Below are positions 1 to 6,218 of a stretch of 6,218 nt of DNA, piece after piece. A program made the translations under genes and the position numbers. The stretch is taken from contig JAOZLI010000158.1 in the NCBI GenBank assembly GCA_029934915.1, forward strand, positions 1 to 6,218. Direction: 5' to 3'. Source of the DNA: Desulfocapsa sp. Lineage in GTDB: Bacteria; Desulfobacterota; Desulfobulbia; Desulfobulbales; Desulfocapsaceae. Numbering within the stretch: position 1 is the stretch's first letter; each line of letters begins with the position of its first letter. Under the pieces are notes generated by a model. That model saw only the letters and a program-made list of their open reading frames with translations. It ran no database searches and was not told the origin of the DNA.

Positions 1-135
1 ATAGAAAAAGATAAAAAAGCTGCAGCCAGAAAGAAAAAACTCGATGCCAGGAGTGGTGTACCTTTTGCGGTAGTTAATGGTGTAAAGATTCATGGGTATT
101 CTCCAGAACAATATACAGAAGCACTGAAAAAATGA
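1..135 (+). CDS. glutaredoxin family protein, C-terminal part (5' truncated by window edge)
   Basis: An open frame enters at base 1 and ends at TGA 133-135, giving 44 residues. The visible part starts with a charged, Lys/Ala-rich helix (IEKDKKAAARKKKLDAR) and continues with SGVPFAVVNG, then VKIHGYSPEQYTEALKK. A Gly-Val-Pro followed by a beta strand ending in NG, then an I-x-G-(Y/F) turn and a final helix, is the C-terminal half of the glutaredoxin/thioredoxin fold. The Pro would be the cis-proline facing the active site. The CxxC or CxxS active site would lie upstream and cannot be seen, so redox activity is inferred. The family reduces disulfides or glutathionylated proteins; whether this one is cytoplasmic or exported cannot be told from this part. 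The ald start lies 33 nt downstream on the same strand with no terminator between, so the two may be co-transcribed. Confidence 0.75.
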   Translation: MEKDKKAAARKKKLDARSGVPFAVVNGVKIHGYSPEQYTEALKK

Positions 136-157
136 AGGTTTAATACTTCTCAAAAAC

Positions 158-163
158 AGGTGA
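158..163 (+). promoter_or_regulatory. ribosome binding site that decides the ald start
   Basis: AGGTGA is complementary to the 16S rRNA 3' end and sits 5 nt before the ATG at 169. A longer in-frame start, GTG at 160, lies inside this site and has no such sequence at a proper distance. The ATG at 169 is therefore preferred; it also gives the N-terminus MIVGVPKE that is typical of alanine dehydrogenases. Confidence 0.75.
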
Positions 164-168
164 GCAAA

Positions 169-1269
169 ATGATAGTAGGTGTACCCAAAGAGATAAAAAT
201 CCTTGAAAATCGGGTTGCCATGACTCCCGCAGGAGTTGAAGCTCTAATAGGCCGTGGTCACAGGGTTCTTGTTGAAGAGAACGCAGGAATTGGCTCGGGA
301 CTGGACAACGAGTGCTACACTGAAGCGGGAGCCGAAATGGTCAGTGCGGATAAAGCCTGGTCTGCTGAAATGGTGATTAAAGTAAAAGAACCGATTGTTT
401 CAGAATATAAATACCTGCGGGATGATTTACTGCTTTTTACCTATCTGCATCTTGCAGCAGAACGTGAACTTACAGAAGCCCTGCTCAAAGCTGGAACCAC
501 TGCCATAGCCTACGAAACCGTACAAACTGCAGATGGTGGGCTTCCCCTGCTTACCCCCATGAGTGAAGTTGCAGGACGGATGGCCACCCAGGTGGGTGCT
601 CATTATCTTGAGAAACATCAGGGAGGACGCGGTATGCTGCTTGGTGGTGTTCCTGGTGTGTCTCCGGCCACTGTAGTTATTTTGGGAGGAGGTGTTGTGG
701 GAACCAATGCCGCCAAAATTGCCGTGGGTATGGGTGCTCGTGTTATTATCATGGATCTGAATCATAATCGTCTCCAATATCTTGACGATGTCTTCCAGGG
801 AAGAATGACCACCATGAGCTCCAACGAAGCAAATATTCGAACTTACCTGAGGCAGGCTGATTTGCTTATCGGGGCGGTACTCATTCCGGGAGCGAAGGCA
901 CCACATCTTGTCACCAGAGAAATGCTATTTTTTATGAAGGAAGGATCTGTAATTGTTGATGTGGCAGTGGATCAGGGAGGGTGTGTGGAAACCATAAAGG
1001 CTACAACTCATGCCGATCCAACCTACGTGGTGGATGGTGTTGTGCATTATGGGGTGGCCAATATGCCCGGTGCTGTGCCGCATACCTCGACTTTTGCTCT
1101 GGTTAATCAGACAGTGCCCTATGCCATGAAGTTGGCTGAAAAGGGTGTTGCAGCACTTAAGGATGACCCGGCCCTGGCTAAAGGACTTAACTGTTATCGG
1201 GGGAAATTAACCTATGAGGCGGTGGGCAGGGCTTTTGATATTGAAGTTACTTCTTTTGAGGATTGTTAA
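169..1269 (+). CDS. ald: alanine dehydrogenase (NAD+, EC 1.4.1.1)
   Basis: The protein has 366 residues, close to the usual 360-375 of the family. It catalyses reversible oxidative deamination of L-alanine to pyruvate and ammonium with NAD+, in the cytoplasm, linking alanine use to central carbon and nitrogen metabolism. The N-terminal catalytic domain (about 1-130, plus the C-terminal stretch) starts [10 protein letters not shown] and holds substrate residues Arg15 (ENRVA), Lys73 (KVKEP) and His94 (FTYLHLAA). [14 protein letters not shown] and [10 protein letters not shown] follow. The Rossmann domain (about 140-300) has [13 protein letters not shown], the dinucleotide loop VILGGGVVG (171-178), and Asp196 ending the second strand, which fits NAD rather than NADP. 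Catalytic Asp268 lies in VDQGGC, followed by [16 protein letters not shown]. These positions correspond by alignment from memory to Arg15, Lys75, His96 and Asp270 of the Mycobacterium tuberculosis enzyme. No key residue is missing. The C-terminus is ordinary ([11 protein letters not shown]). The gene converges on the antiporter operon and ends before the palindrome. Confidence 0.96.
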   Translation: MIVGVPKEIKILENRVAMTPAGVEALIGRGHRVLVEENAGIGSGLDNECYTEAGAEMVSADKAWSAEMVIKVKEPIVSEYKYLRDDLLLFTYLHLAAERELTEALLKAGTTAIAYETVQTADGGLPLLTPMSEVAGRMATQVGAHYLEKHQGGRGMLLGGVPGVSPATVVILGGGVVGTNAAKIAVGMGARVIIMDLNHNRLQYLDDVFQGRMTTMSSNEANIRTYLRQADLLIGAVLIPGAKAPHLVTREMLFFMKEGSVIVDVAVDQGGCVETIKATTHADPTYVVDGVVHYGVANMPGAVPHTSTFALVNQTVPYAMKLAEKGVAALKDDPALAKGLNCYRGKLTYEAVGRAFDIEVTSFEDC

Positions 1270-1283
1270 AGAGATGTACTTGT

Positions 1284-1384
1284 AAAAACCTATTCACCAT
1301 GAAGAGCATGAAGGCCATGAAGAAAAGCAAATCAATCTTTTAACTTCATGACCTTCATGCTCTTCATGGTGTGTTTGTCTTTTT
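1284..1384. terminator. possible bidirectional terminator between ald and the antiporter operon
   Basis: The palindrome lies between two convergent genes, 25 nt after the ald stop and 28 nt after the stop of the minus-strand operon. On the + strand a TTTTT run (1380-1384) follows the stem after 8 nt. On the minus strand a T5 run (A5 at 1284-1288) follows after 6 nt. The near-symmetric layout suits termination from both sides. Against a classical intrinsic terminator, the stem is unusually long and moderate in GC, and the U-tracts are short and not directly next to it. Function as a terminator is therefore inferred from position. Confidence 0.45.
1295..1371. repeat. long imperfect palindrome built of 9-nt CATGAAG units
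   Basis: The arms 1295-1322 and 1344-1371 are 28 nt each and are inverted copies with one mismatch (C1315 against A1351). After a 2-nt bulge, AAAAG 1323-1327 pairs with CTTTT 1337-1341, leaving a loop of about 9 nt (1328-1336). Each arm is itself three 9-nt units: CATGAAGAG, CATGAAGGC and CATGAAGAA on the left (1298-1324), and the complementary series on the right (1344-1370). Palindromes of this kind, with a 9-nt period, occur between genes in many environmental bacterial genomes. I infer that this is one copy of a dispersed, REP-like family. Nothing in the window shows mobility: there is no transposase and I see no target duplication. Confidence 0.85.
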
Positions 1385-1399
1385 ACGATGCGATCAATG

Positions 1400-3109
1400 T
1401 TATAATAACAATAGAAATAGTAAACTGAGACACAAAGCTATATATGATAATCCCACTACTTTCCATCGACCCATAATTTTCTCTGTTTTGCGTAGGTACG
1501 GGATGAGCATATGCAGGAAGATAACGAGTTTATTTTGTTGTGGCTTTGGTGTTTCTTTTTTCTGCAACAAGTTCGTTACAGCGCATATAAGGGTATCAAA
1601 ACTAAACTTCCTCTTTTGATCTTTTGTCGGAAGATTTATTTTGACAGATACTCGGTGCCAGGCAAAAAACAGGAGAAAACCTCCGGCCACTGGCCATAAT
1701 CCCTGCAGAATTTTTGTCCCTACTATGGAATGACTGGCAAAATTGTTTGCTGCGGGCCATAGCCAGAGAGTCACTGCCACTGCTATAAAACTGAGAGTGA
1801 AAATGATCCGACTTATTCCCCTGTCCTGTTTCTCCCTCCCTCTATAGCATTTGAGCACAATTATAAAGTGAAGCATAAGCAGGGTTGTGGTCATTGCTGT
1901 TGCGGGGAGAAAAAATGCACTTAAGCTAGACCAGGGATCTCCAAGGCTTAGTGCGAGTTCTTTAAATGCGGTTTTGGCAACTGATCCGCTGGTAAACGGG
2001 AGGCCGGCTAAAGCCAGGGCTGGAAGCAGGATAGCCGCCAACTGCAGTTTTGACAGATGGCTCCCCTGACGCTCAACAAGATCATAGCCAAAGAACAGGC
2101 TGCTTTTGGCCAGGGAATGGTGCACCACATAAACGATAAGTACAGGCGCGGCCAGGAGTCCAGCCTCCTGATTAAGAAGACCCATCCCAAAAATAACGGT
2201 TATCAGCCCCATCTGGCTGATGCTTGATGCACCAAGTATTGCTCCTGCCTGTTGTTTGCCAAGACCAACCAGTACTCCATATAATGCAGCAATAGCACCC
2301 AGAACTATAAAAATAACAGCCCCTTGAGGGCATGCTGTCTCTCCCAGCGGTAAAAAGCGCAACCAGCCAAGAATGCCCGCATTAACCATGGATCCGGCCA
2401 GAGCTGCTGCGGCCGGGATGGGCACAGCTTGATAGGCAGGTATCATCCAGCCGTGGAAAGGCAAGGCCCCTATTTTAACACCAAAGCCAACAAAGAGTAA
2501 GGTGAGGGTTACAGGGTGGTACGAGACATCTGCAATATCCTCAAGAGCTAGGCTTCCACTATTGTGAGCAAGAACGATCATCACAGTAAACAGTGCAACT
2601 TCTCCAATCATTACCAGGATAAGATAAAGGCGTCCGGCAGTTATGGCTCCTTTATCACTTTTATGAACCACAAGACCATAGGCCGCAAAACTCATCATGG
2701 CAAAAAAGAGATAGTAGCCGAGCATGCCCTGGGCGAGGATAAGACCAAAGTTTCCAGCCATGGCAGTCAAAAAGAACATATAAAAACGTACCTGATGGCT
2801 GTCATTTTTTAACAGGCTTTTACAGCTGATACTGGCCAGTAACCAGATAAAACCTGCCAGCAAAAGGAAAATTCTGCCTGTTTCATCCAGTCCCATGCGG
2901 CCACCCATGAAAAACCAACCTACTTCTACAACCATATCAAGGGGTGACGTTAAGGCAACAATAAGAGCAGGTAGTGTTGCCCATGGAGTCAGACCTATAA
3001 CTTTTTTACGCAACGGTGTGCAGCACAATATCGCCATGATTAAGGGTGTACCTGCGGCCAGCGAAAAAATCAGGGGTTGCACTGCAGTTTCAATATTCGC
3101 AGGAATCAC
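1400..3109 (-). CDS. divergent antiporter-like membrane subunit (MrpD/NuoL/HyfB-type, Proton_antipo_M), third copy in the operon
   Basis: This 569-residue polytopic inner-membrane protein is related to the proton-conducting subunits of Mrp antiporters, complex I and group 4 hydrogenases. The core (about 70-425) aligns with the upstream subunit: TM5-like GYYLFFAMMSFAAYGLVVH, TM7 GVKIGALPFHGWMIPAY, TM8 AGSMVNAGILGWLRF, then SSISQMGL, VVHHSLAKSSLFF and GLPFTSGSVAKTAFKE. Lys212 (TM7), Lys335 and Lys379 (TM12) are kept. The TM5 Glu is Ala137 and the TM8 Lys is Asn243. Glu170 in TM6 (IGEVALF) has no counterpart in the neighbour. After residue 425 there is an extension with two more hydrophobic spans (about 434-452 and 470-485), a Lys-rich hydrophilic stretch (487-526), an amphipathic segment (527-546) and a last TM (549-569). 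This loosely recalls the NuoL C-terminal lateral helix. The GTG start overlaps the previous stop by 4 nt (GTGA) and has a good ribosome site. It is the last gene before the convergent gap. It may be a structural or altered ion channel; the exact subfamily name is uncertain. Confidence 0.88.
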   Translation of the reverse strand: MIPANIETAVQPLIFSLAAGTPLIMAILCCTPLRKKVIGLTPWATLPALIVALTSPLDMVVEVGWFFMGGRMGLDETGRIFLLLAGFIWLLASISCKSLLKNDSHQVRFYMFFLTAMAGNFGLILAQGMLGYYLFFAMMSFAAYGLVVHKSDKGAITAGRLYLILVMIGEVALFTVMIVLAHNSGSLALEDIADVSYHPVTLTLLFVGFGVKIGALPFHGWMIPAYQAVPIPAAAALAGSMVNAGILGWLRFLPLGETACPQGAVIFIVLGAIAALYGVLVGLGKQQAGAILGASSISQMGLITVIFGMGLLNQEAGLLAAPVLIVYVVHHSLAKSSLFFGYDLVERQGSHLSKLQLAAILLPALALAGLPFTSGSVAKTAFKELALSLGDPWSSLSAFFLPATAMTTTLLMLHFIIVLKCYRGREKQDRGISRIIFTLSFIAVAVTLWLWPAANNFASHSIVGTKILQGLWPVAGGFLLFFAWHRVSVKINLPTKDQKRKFSFDTLICAVTNLLQKKETPKPQQNKLVIFLHMLIPYLRKTEKIMGRWKVVGLSYIALCLSLLFLLLL

Positions 3110-4602
3110 AGGGTGTACCCCCTGACAATAAAACGAACCCAGGCTAAGGGGCTGATCTGGGCATTGGCTACCAAACCTGCAGCCAACACAATAAATGCTG
3201 TAATAAGTGGCGGAACAAGCAGCATTAAACGGGTCTCAAAACGGCCAATATACATCTCTTCAGGCCATGGTCCCTGCTGTTTGGCAAACCAGGCTCGGAT
3301 CAGAACCGGCAGGAAATACCAGGCGTTGAGAAGGCTACTCAGTACAAGTATCAAGAGGAGCCACCAGTTTCCTCCAGCCAGACCGCCAAGACCGAGATAC
3401 CACTTACTGACAAATCCGACTGTGGGCGGGATACCTATCATACCAAGAGCTCCAATGGAAAATGCCGCCATGGTAAAAGGCATGCGGCGTGCTACTCCGT
3501 TCATTTCACTGATACGGTGTATACCCAGTGTTTCAGCGAGATTGCCAGCGCAGAAAAACAGAGTAATTTTCATCAATCCCTGGTGTACAAGGTGGACCAG
3601 AGCGCCAATGACCGCCAGCGGTTGATCAACCATACTCATCCCCAAAGCAATATAGGAGACCTGGCTGATGGTGGAAAAGGCAAGTCGTCGTTTAAGATCA
3701 TCTTGTTGCAAGGCACGGACAGACCCATAAATAATGGTGATCGTGGCGATACCACCAAGCAGGGGCAGAACTCCCAAAAGAAGCAGATTGTGGGCTCCGT
3801 ACACATCAAGAACAATGCGAATAATACCAAAGGCACCTGCCTTGACCACGGCTACCGCATGCAAAAGAGCACTCACCGGTGCTGGTGCCACCATGGCCTG
3901 GGGTAGCCAGCCGTGCAGAGGAACAAGTGCGGCTTTGACTCCAACCCCGATTATCAGCAGGACGAAAATAATGCTTAAAACTTGGCTGTGACTTGCAAGA
4001 TAGGATGGAGAAAACCCTGCTTCTGAAAAATCCACCGGTCCAACAACACTTTGTAGCCAGACAACGGCTATGAGAAAGACCGCACCACCACCAAGGGCAT
4101 AAATGAGATAATTACGGCCGGCCCGCAGAGATTTTTCTGTCCCGCGATGGATAACCAGCGGATAGGTGGTAAGAGTAAGCATTTCATAAAAAAGTAAAAA
4201 TGTCACCAGATTACCCGCAAGAGCAATGCCGATGGTCACTGTCACACAGAGACTGAAGTAGCCGAAAAAATGACTTCGATTAGGAGAACCCTCCAGGTAG
4301 CCTATGGCATAGATGGTGGTTAATAGCCAGAGTACACTGGATAGGGTGGCAAACAGGGCAGACAGGGGATCACCATTTAACAGGAGTTCCACGCCGGGGA
4401 TAAGCGGTATTCTAATTTCAAAAATATGGCCGTAATAAATTCCCGCATTCATAAGCAGAACCAGCGATATTTTGACTATGGATCCGCAGAGGTTAAGAAT
4501 CGTACGCAGACGATGTTGCTCCTCTGGCAGGCAAAAGATGACTATACCGGGAATAAATGAGCTGAGCAGTATGGAGATCAGCAGGAGTTGTCCTGAGTTC
4601 AT
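3106..4602 (-). CDS. mrpD: Mrp-type cation/proton antiporter subunit D (second of the tandem), complete channel residues
   Basis: The protein has 498 residues and about 14 membrane helices, the normal length for MrpD/NuoM-type subunits. It would form a proton (and possibly Na+) pathway in the inner-membrane Mrp complex. Visible family residues: Glu140 in TM5 (FLLFYEMLTLTTYPLV), Lys223 in TM7 (GVGVKAALVPLHGWLPQA), Lys254 in TM8 (SALLHAVAVVKAGAFGI), then FSTISQVSY, HLVHQGLMKITLFFCAG with Lys345, and Lys400 in TM12 (IPPTVGFVSKWYL). This is the full Glu-Lys-Lys-Lys series of active antiporter subunits. I chose the ATG at 4602. A longer frame is open to 4713, but its 37 extra residues are polar, overlap the upstream gene by over 100 nt and lack a ribosome site, while MNSGQLLLIS begins the first TM directly and has AGGGGG before it. 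The start overlaps the upstream stop by 4 nt (ATGA), and its stop overlaps the next start (GTGA). Which ion it moves cannot be read from the sequence. Confidence 0.93.
   Translation of the reverse strand: MNSGQLLLISILLSSFIPGIVIFCLPEEQHRLRTILNLCGSIVKISLVLLMNAGIYYGHIFEIRIPLIPGVELLLNGDPLSALFATLSSVLWLLTTIYAIGYLEGSPNRSHFFGYFSLCVTVTIGIALAGNLVTFLLFYEMLTLTTYPLVIHRGTEKSLRAGRNYLIYALGGGAVFLIAVVWLQSVVGPVDFSEAGFSPSYLASHSQVLSIIFVLLIIGVGVKAALVPLHGWLPQAMVAPAPVSALLHAVAVVKAGAFGIIRIVLDVYGAHNLLLLGVLPLLGGIATITIIYGSVRALQQDDLKRRLAFSTISQVSYIALGMSMVDQPLAVIGALVHLVHQGLMKITLFFCAGNLAETLGIHRISEMNGVARRMPFTMAAFSIGALGMIGIPPTVGFVSKWYLGLGGLAGGNWWLLLILVLSSLLNAWYFLPVLIRAWFAKQQGPWPEEMYIGRFETRLMLLVPPLITAFIVLAAGLVANAQISPLAWVRFIVRGYTL
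3117..3123 (-). promoter_or_regulatory. ribosome binding site for the third antiporter gene, inside the end of the upstream gene
   Basis: Read on the minus strand this is AGGGGGT, 7 nt before the GTG start at 3109-3107. It lies within the codons for RGY near the C-terminus of the upstream protein. It supports the GTG start, since the first internal ATG would remove about 24 residues including the first hydrophobic span. Confidence 0.7.
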
Positions 4603-6110
4603 GGCAGGCCCCCTGGAAAAATTCCTGTGTTTCCCTGTGATAAAACGTGCAGGATCCAGGGTGCGAGCAGTCCAAGAGACAGGGAAATGACTGCAAGGAT
4701 TAAAGCCGGCCATTCAAGAAGCGGAGAAAGAGCTTCACCTTTCTTCAACGTATACTCTTTTGGAATTACAAAGAAGCGCGACATGACCCGGAATACATAG
4801 ATCATTGCCAACAGACTGCCGGATATGATCACCAAGACCCACCACCACTGTGAAGATGTAAGGGCGGAGTTGAGCAGCATCCATTTAGCAATAAAAGCAC
4901 CCGATGGAGGCAGTCCCATAAGACTGACTCCGGCAATACCATAAGCAAAGACAGTTATTGGCAGGCTGGATCTTACCCCTTCCAGATCTTTGATCCGATC
5001 ATGGCCGAGATGCAGATACACGGAACCGGCCGCCATAAACATGGCTGATTTTGCAAAGGCATGGGTCAAAGCCAGGAAAATCACTATGGACCAGACCTGT
5101 ACTCCTTCAACAGCCCTGCTGAGGGGAAAGGCAATAAACAGATATCCAAGCTGGGAAACGGTGGAATAGGCCACCATTAGTTTCAGTCTGTGTTGACGCA
5201 TTGCCTGCACGGCACCCCAGAACACTGCAACCGCCCCCAGGATTCCCATAAAATTCAGGGCAGGGAGAGTAACGATGGGGGCAAATATTTCGAACCAAAA
5301 GCGGAATAACAGGTAAAAAGACCCTTTAACCACCAGGGCCGAGAGAATGACACTCACCGGAGCCAAGGCATTGGCATGGGCCGGAGGCAGCCAGAAATGG
5401 AGTGGTACCAGGGCAGTTTTGAGTAACAGTCCTGCAGTCAGTAGAGCCAGAGCAGTACTTATGCCTGCACCGTTTCCAGCAAGGTTTTGTAACATATCCA
5501 GATCCAGTACCCCACATGTTCGGTAGAGAAAGACAACACCGAGAAGATAGGTGAGTGATCCTAACAGACTGATAAGCAGATAACGAAAGGATGCACGCTG
5601 GGAAGCGGGTTTTCCAGATAGTGCCGCCAGAGATGCCGCCGAAATTCCGATAAGTTCCAGGGTGACGTATAAATTGAAGATATCATTGGAAAGAAACAGA
5701 CCGTTTAAACCGGTCAGTAGCAGCAGCCAGAGTGGCCAGAAATAGCGCTGCTGGCGTTGGTGTCTGCCAGCACGTAAGGGGTTGGAAATACGATGGGAAA
5801 AATATCCCCGGGCATAGAGAGTCACTGCCAAACCTGTGACTGCAGTCATCAGCAGCATAAGCAGGGCAGGACCATCTGTTCGCAGGGTGATTCCTAAAGG
5901 AGGGCGCCAACCGCCTATATAGCAACGCATGGAACCGAAGACAAGTAATTGGTAAATAAGGAAACAGACGACTACAAAATTGAGAAGAGTTGCAGCAAGG
6001 GCGATGATAAAAGTCTTGCGATTGAATAGAAAACAGAGCAGTCCAGCGATCAGGGGCAGAATAACGGGAGCAATCATCCATGCCGGAGTATCTGCCTCAA
6101 AAAAGATCAC
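4599..6110 (-). CDS. mrpD: Mrp-type cation/proton antiporter subunit D (first of the tandem), complete channel residues
   Basis: A 503-residue polytopic protein of the Proton_antipo_M family, close to standard MrpD/MnhD in length and layout. It directly follows an MrpC-like gene, as MrpD does in Mrp operons. Key residues: Glu152 in TM5 (SNDIFNLYVTLELIGISAAS), Lys231 in TM7 (LLLKTALVPLHFWLPPAHA), Lys262 in TM8 (SALVVKGSFYLLF), AYSTVSQLGY at 314-323, His350 and Lys354 (LTHAFAKSAMF), and Lys409 in TM12 (LPPSGAFIAKWML). The loop at 101-123 after the third hydrophobic stretch is rich in His, Arg and Gln. The start is GTG at 6110-6108, overlapping the mrpC-like stop by 4 nt (GTGA). Its own ribosome site is weak (GGG about 10 nt upstream), so translation probably depends on coupling to the gene before it. 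An ATG 11 codons in (Met12) is the alternative start. It very likely works with the two following paralogues in one membrane complex. Confidence 0.94.
   Translation of the reverse strand: MIFFEADTPAWMIAPVILPLIAGLLCFLFNRKTFIIALAATLLNFVVVCFLIYQLLVFGSMRCYIGGWRPPLGITLRTDGPALLMLLMTAVTGLAVTLYARGYFSHRISNPLRAGRHQRQQRYFWPLWLLLLTGLNGLFLSNDIFNLYVTLELIGISAASLAALSGKPASQRASFRYLLISLLGSLTYLLGVVFLYRTCGVLDLDMLQNLAGNGAGISTALALLTAGLLLKTALVPLHFWLPPAHANALAPVSVILSALVVKGSFYLLFRFWFEIFAPIVTLPALNFMGILGAVAVFWGAVQAMRQHRLKLMVAYSTVSQLGYLFIAFPLSRAVEGVQVWSIVIFLALTHAFAKSAMFMAAGSVYLHLGHDRIKDLEGVRSSLPITVFAYGIAGVSLMGLPPSGAFIAKWMLLNSALTSSQWWWVLVIISGSLLAMIYVFRVMSRFFVIPKEYTLKKGEALSPLLEWPALILAVISLSLGLLAPWILHVLSQGNTGIFPGGLP
4609..4614 (-). 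promoter_or_regulatory. ribosome binding site that decides the start of the second mrpD-like gene
   Basis: Read on the minus strand this is AGGGGG, 6 nt before ATG 4602-4600. It lies within the codons for PGG at the very end of the upstream protein. It favours this start over a 37-residue longer reading starting at 4713. Confidence 0.75.
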
Positions 6111-6218
6111 GTTCTGTTTTCCCGCGGAGCTTTAGATTTCTTTGTTTTTTTCAAAAGAGCACTATTTGATGTCTCCTGTACCCGACAGGCCAGGATCAGG
6201 GCAAGTGCCGTGACACTC
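6107..6218 (-). CDS. mrpC: MrpC/NuoK-like antiporter subunit, C-terminal end (5' truncated by window edge)
   Basis: On the minus strand a frame enters from the window edge (first full codon at 6217) and gives 36 residues ending at TGA 6109-6107. It reads SVTALALILACRVQE, then a polar Lys-rich tail (LLKKTKKSKAPRENRT). A last TM with a T-A-L-A-L pattern followed by a (Y/C)RV-x-E boundary is how MrpC/MnhC proteins end, and the position directly before mrpD with a GTGA overlap is the standard Mrp order. MrpC is the NuoK homologue, a small three-TM subunit of the cation/proton antiporter membrane complex. Only the end of its last TM is visible, so the call depends largely on context. Confidence 0.72.
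   Translation of the reverse strand, partial: SVTALALILACRVQETSNSALLKKTKKSKAPRENRT

Noticed and set aside
136..168. Possible promoter for ald (TAATAC around 141-146 as a -10 box).
   Set aside because: No acceptable -35 element lies about 17 nt upstream, and the short gap fits co-transcription with the upstream gene.
427..906. A 159-residue open frame on the minus strand within ald.
   Set aside because: It is antisense to a fully conserved enzyme gene, and its composition (rich in His, Ser, Gly, Asn) resembles no protein family I know. It is a shadow frame.
1299..1343. Small + strand reading frame through the palindrome encoding a Met-Lys repeat (MKSMKAMKKSKSIF).
   Set aside because: It follows automatically from the 9-nt period of the repeat. 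There is no ribosome site before it and the opposite arm gives a similar peptide, so it is better explained by the repeat structure.
3077..3625. A 182-residue + strand open frame opposite the antiporter genes.
   Set aside because: It is antisense to conserved membrane-protein coding sequence and rich in Arg, Pro and Ser, as expected of a shadow of hydrophobic codons. I see no ribosome site.
4603..4713. A 37-residue N-terminal extension of the second mrpD-like gene.
   Set aside because: The extension is polar and lies inside the upstream coding region. The ATG at 4602 has a good ribosome site and begins the first TM.

Overview
The window looks like part of a Gram-negative, probably anaerobic bacterial chromosome. 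My best guess is Desulfobacterota (a Desulfobulbales-like sulfate reducer). This rests on protein style, moderate GC and the type of intergenic palindrome, and it is only an impression because no search was possible.

Layout. On the + strand, positions 1-135 carry the end of a glutaredoxin-like protein. It is followed 33 nt later by a complete alanine dehydrogenase gene (ald, 169-1269). The rest of the window, from 6218 down to 1400, is a tightly packed minus-strand operon read toward ald. It holds the tail of an MrpC/NuoK-like subunit (6107-6218), two intact MrpD/NuoM/NuoN-type antiporter subunits (4599-6110 and 3106-4602), and a third, longer and divergent antiporter-like subunit (1400-3109). 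All three junctions are 4-nt stop/start overlaps (GTGA, ATGA, GTGA), which points to translational coupling and fixed subunit ratios. The operon promoter and the other expected Mrp subunits (A/B, E, F, G types) would lie beyond 6218.

The convergent gap (1270-1399) holds a near-perfect 28-bp inverted repeat built from 9-nt CATGAAG-type units. It resembles a dispersed palindromic repeat and may serve both transcription units as a terminator.

Function. The minus-strand genes encode membrane subunits of an Mrp-type (Mnh/Mbh-related) cation/proton antiporter module, evolutionarily the same parts as the complex I pump modules. They would exchange Na+ and H+ across the inner membrane, either alone or attached to a redox module outside the window. 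The two MrpD copies keep the full set of channel residues. The third lacks the TM5 glutamate (Ala137) and the TM8 lysine (Asn243) while keeping the TM7 and TM12 lysines, so the complex appears to combine two canonical channels with one altered one. This is the most interesting signal in the window. I saw no clearly new defence, mobile or RNA system.
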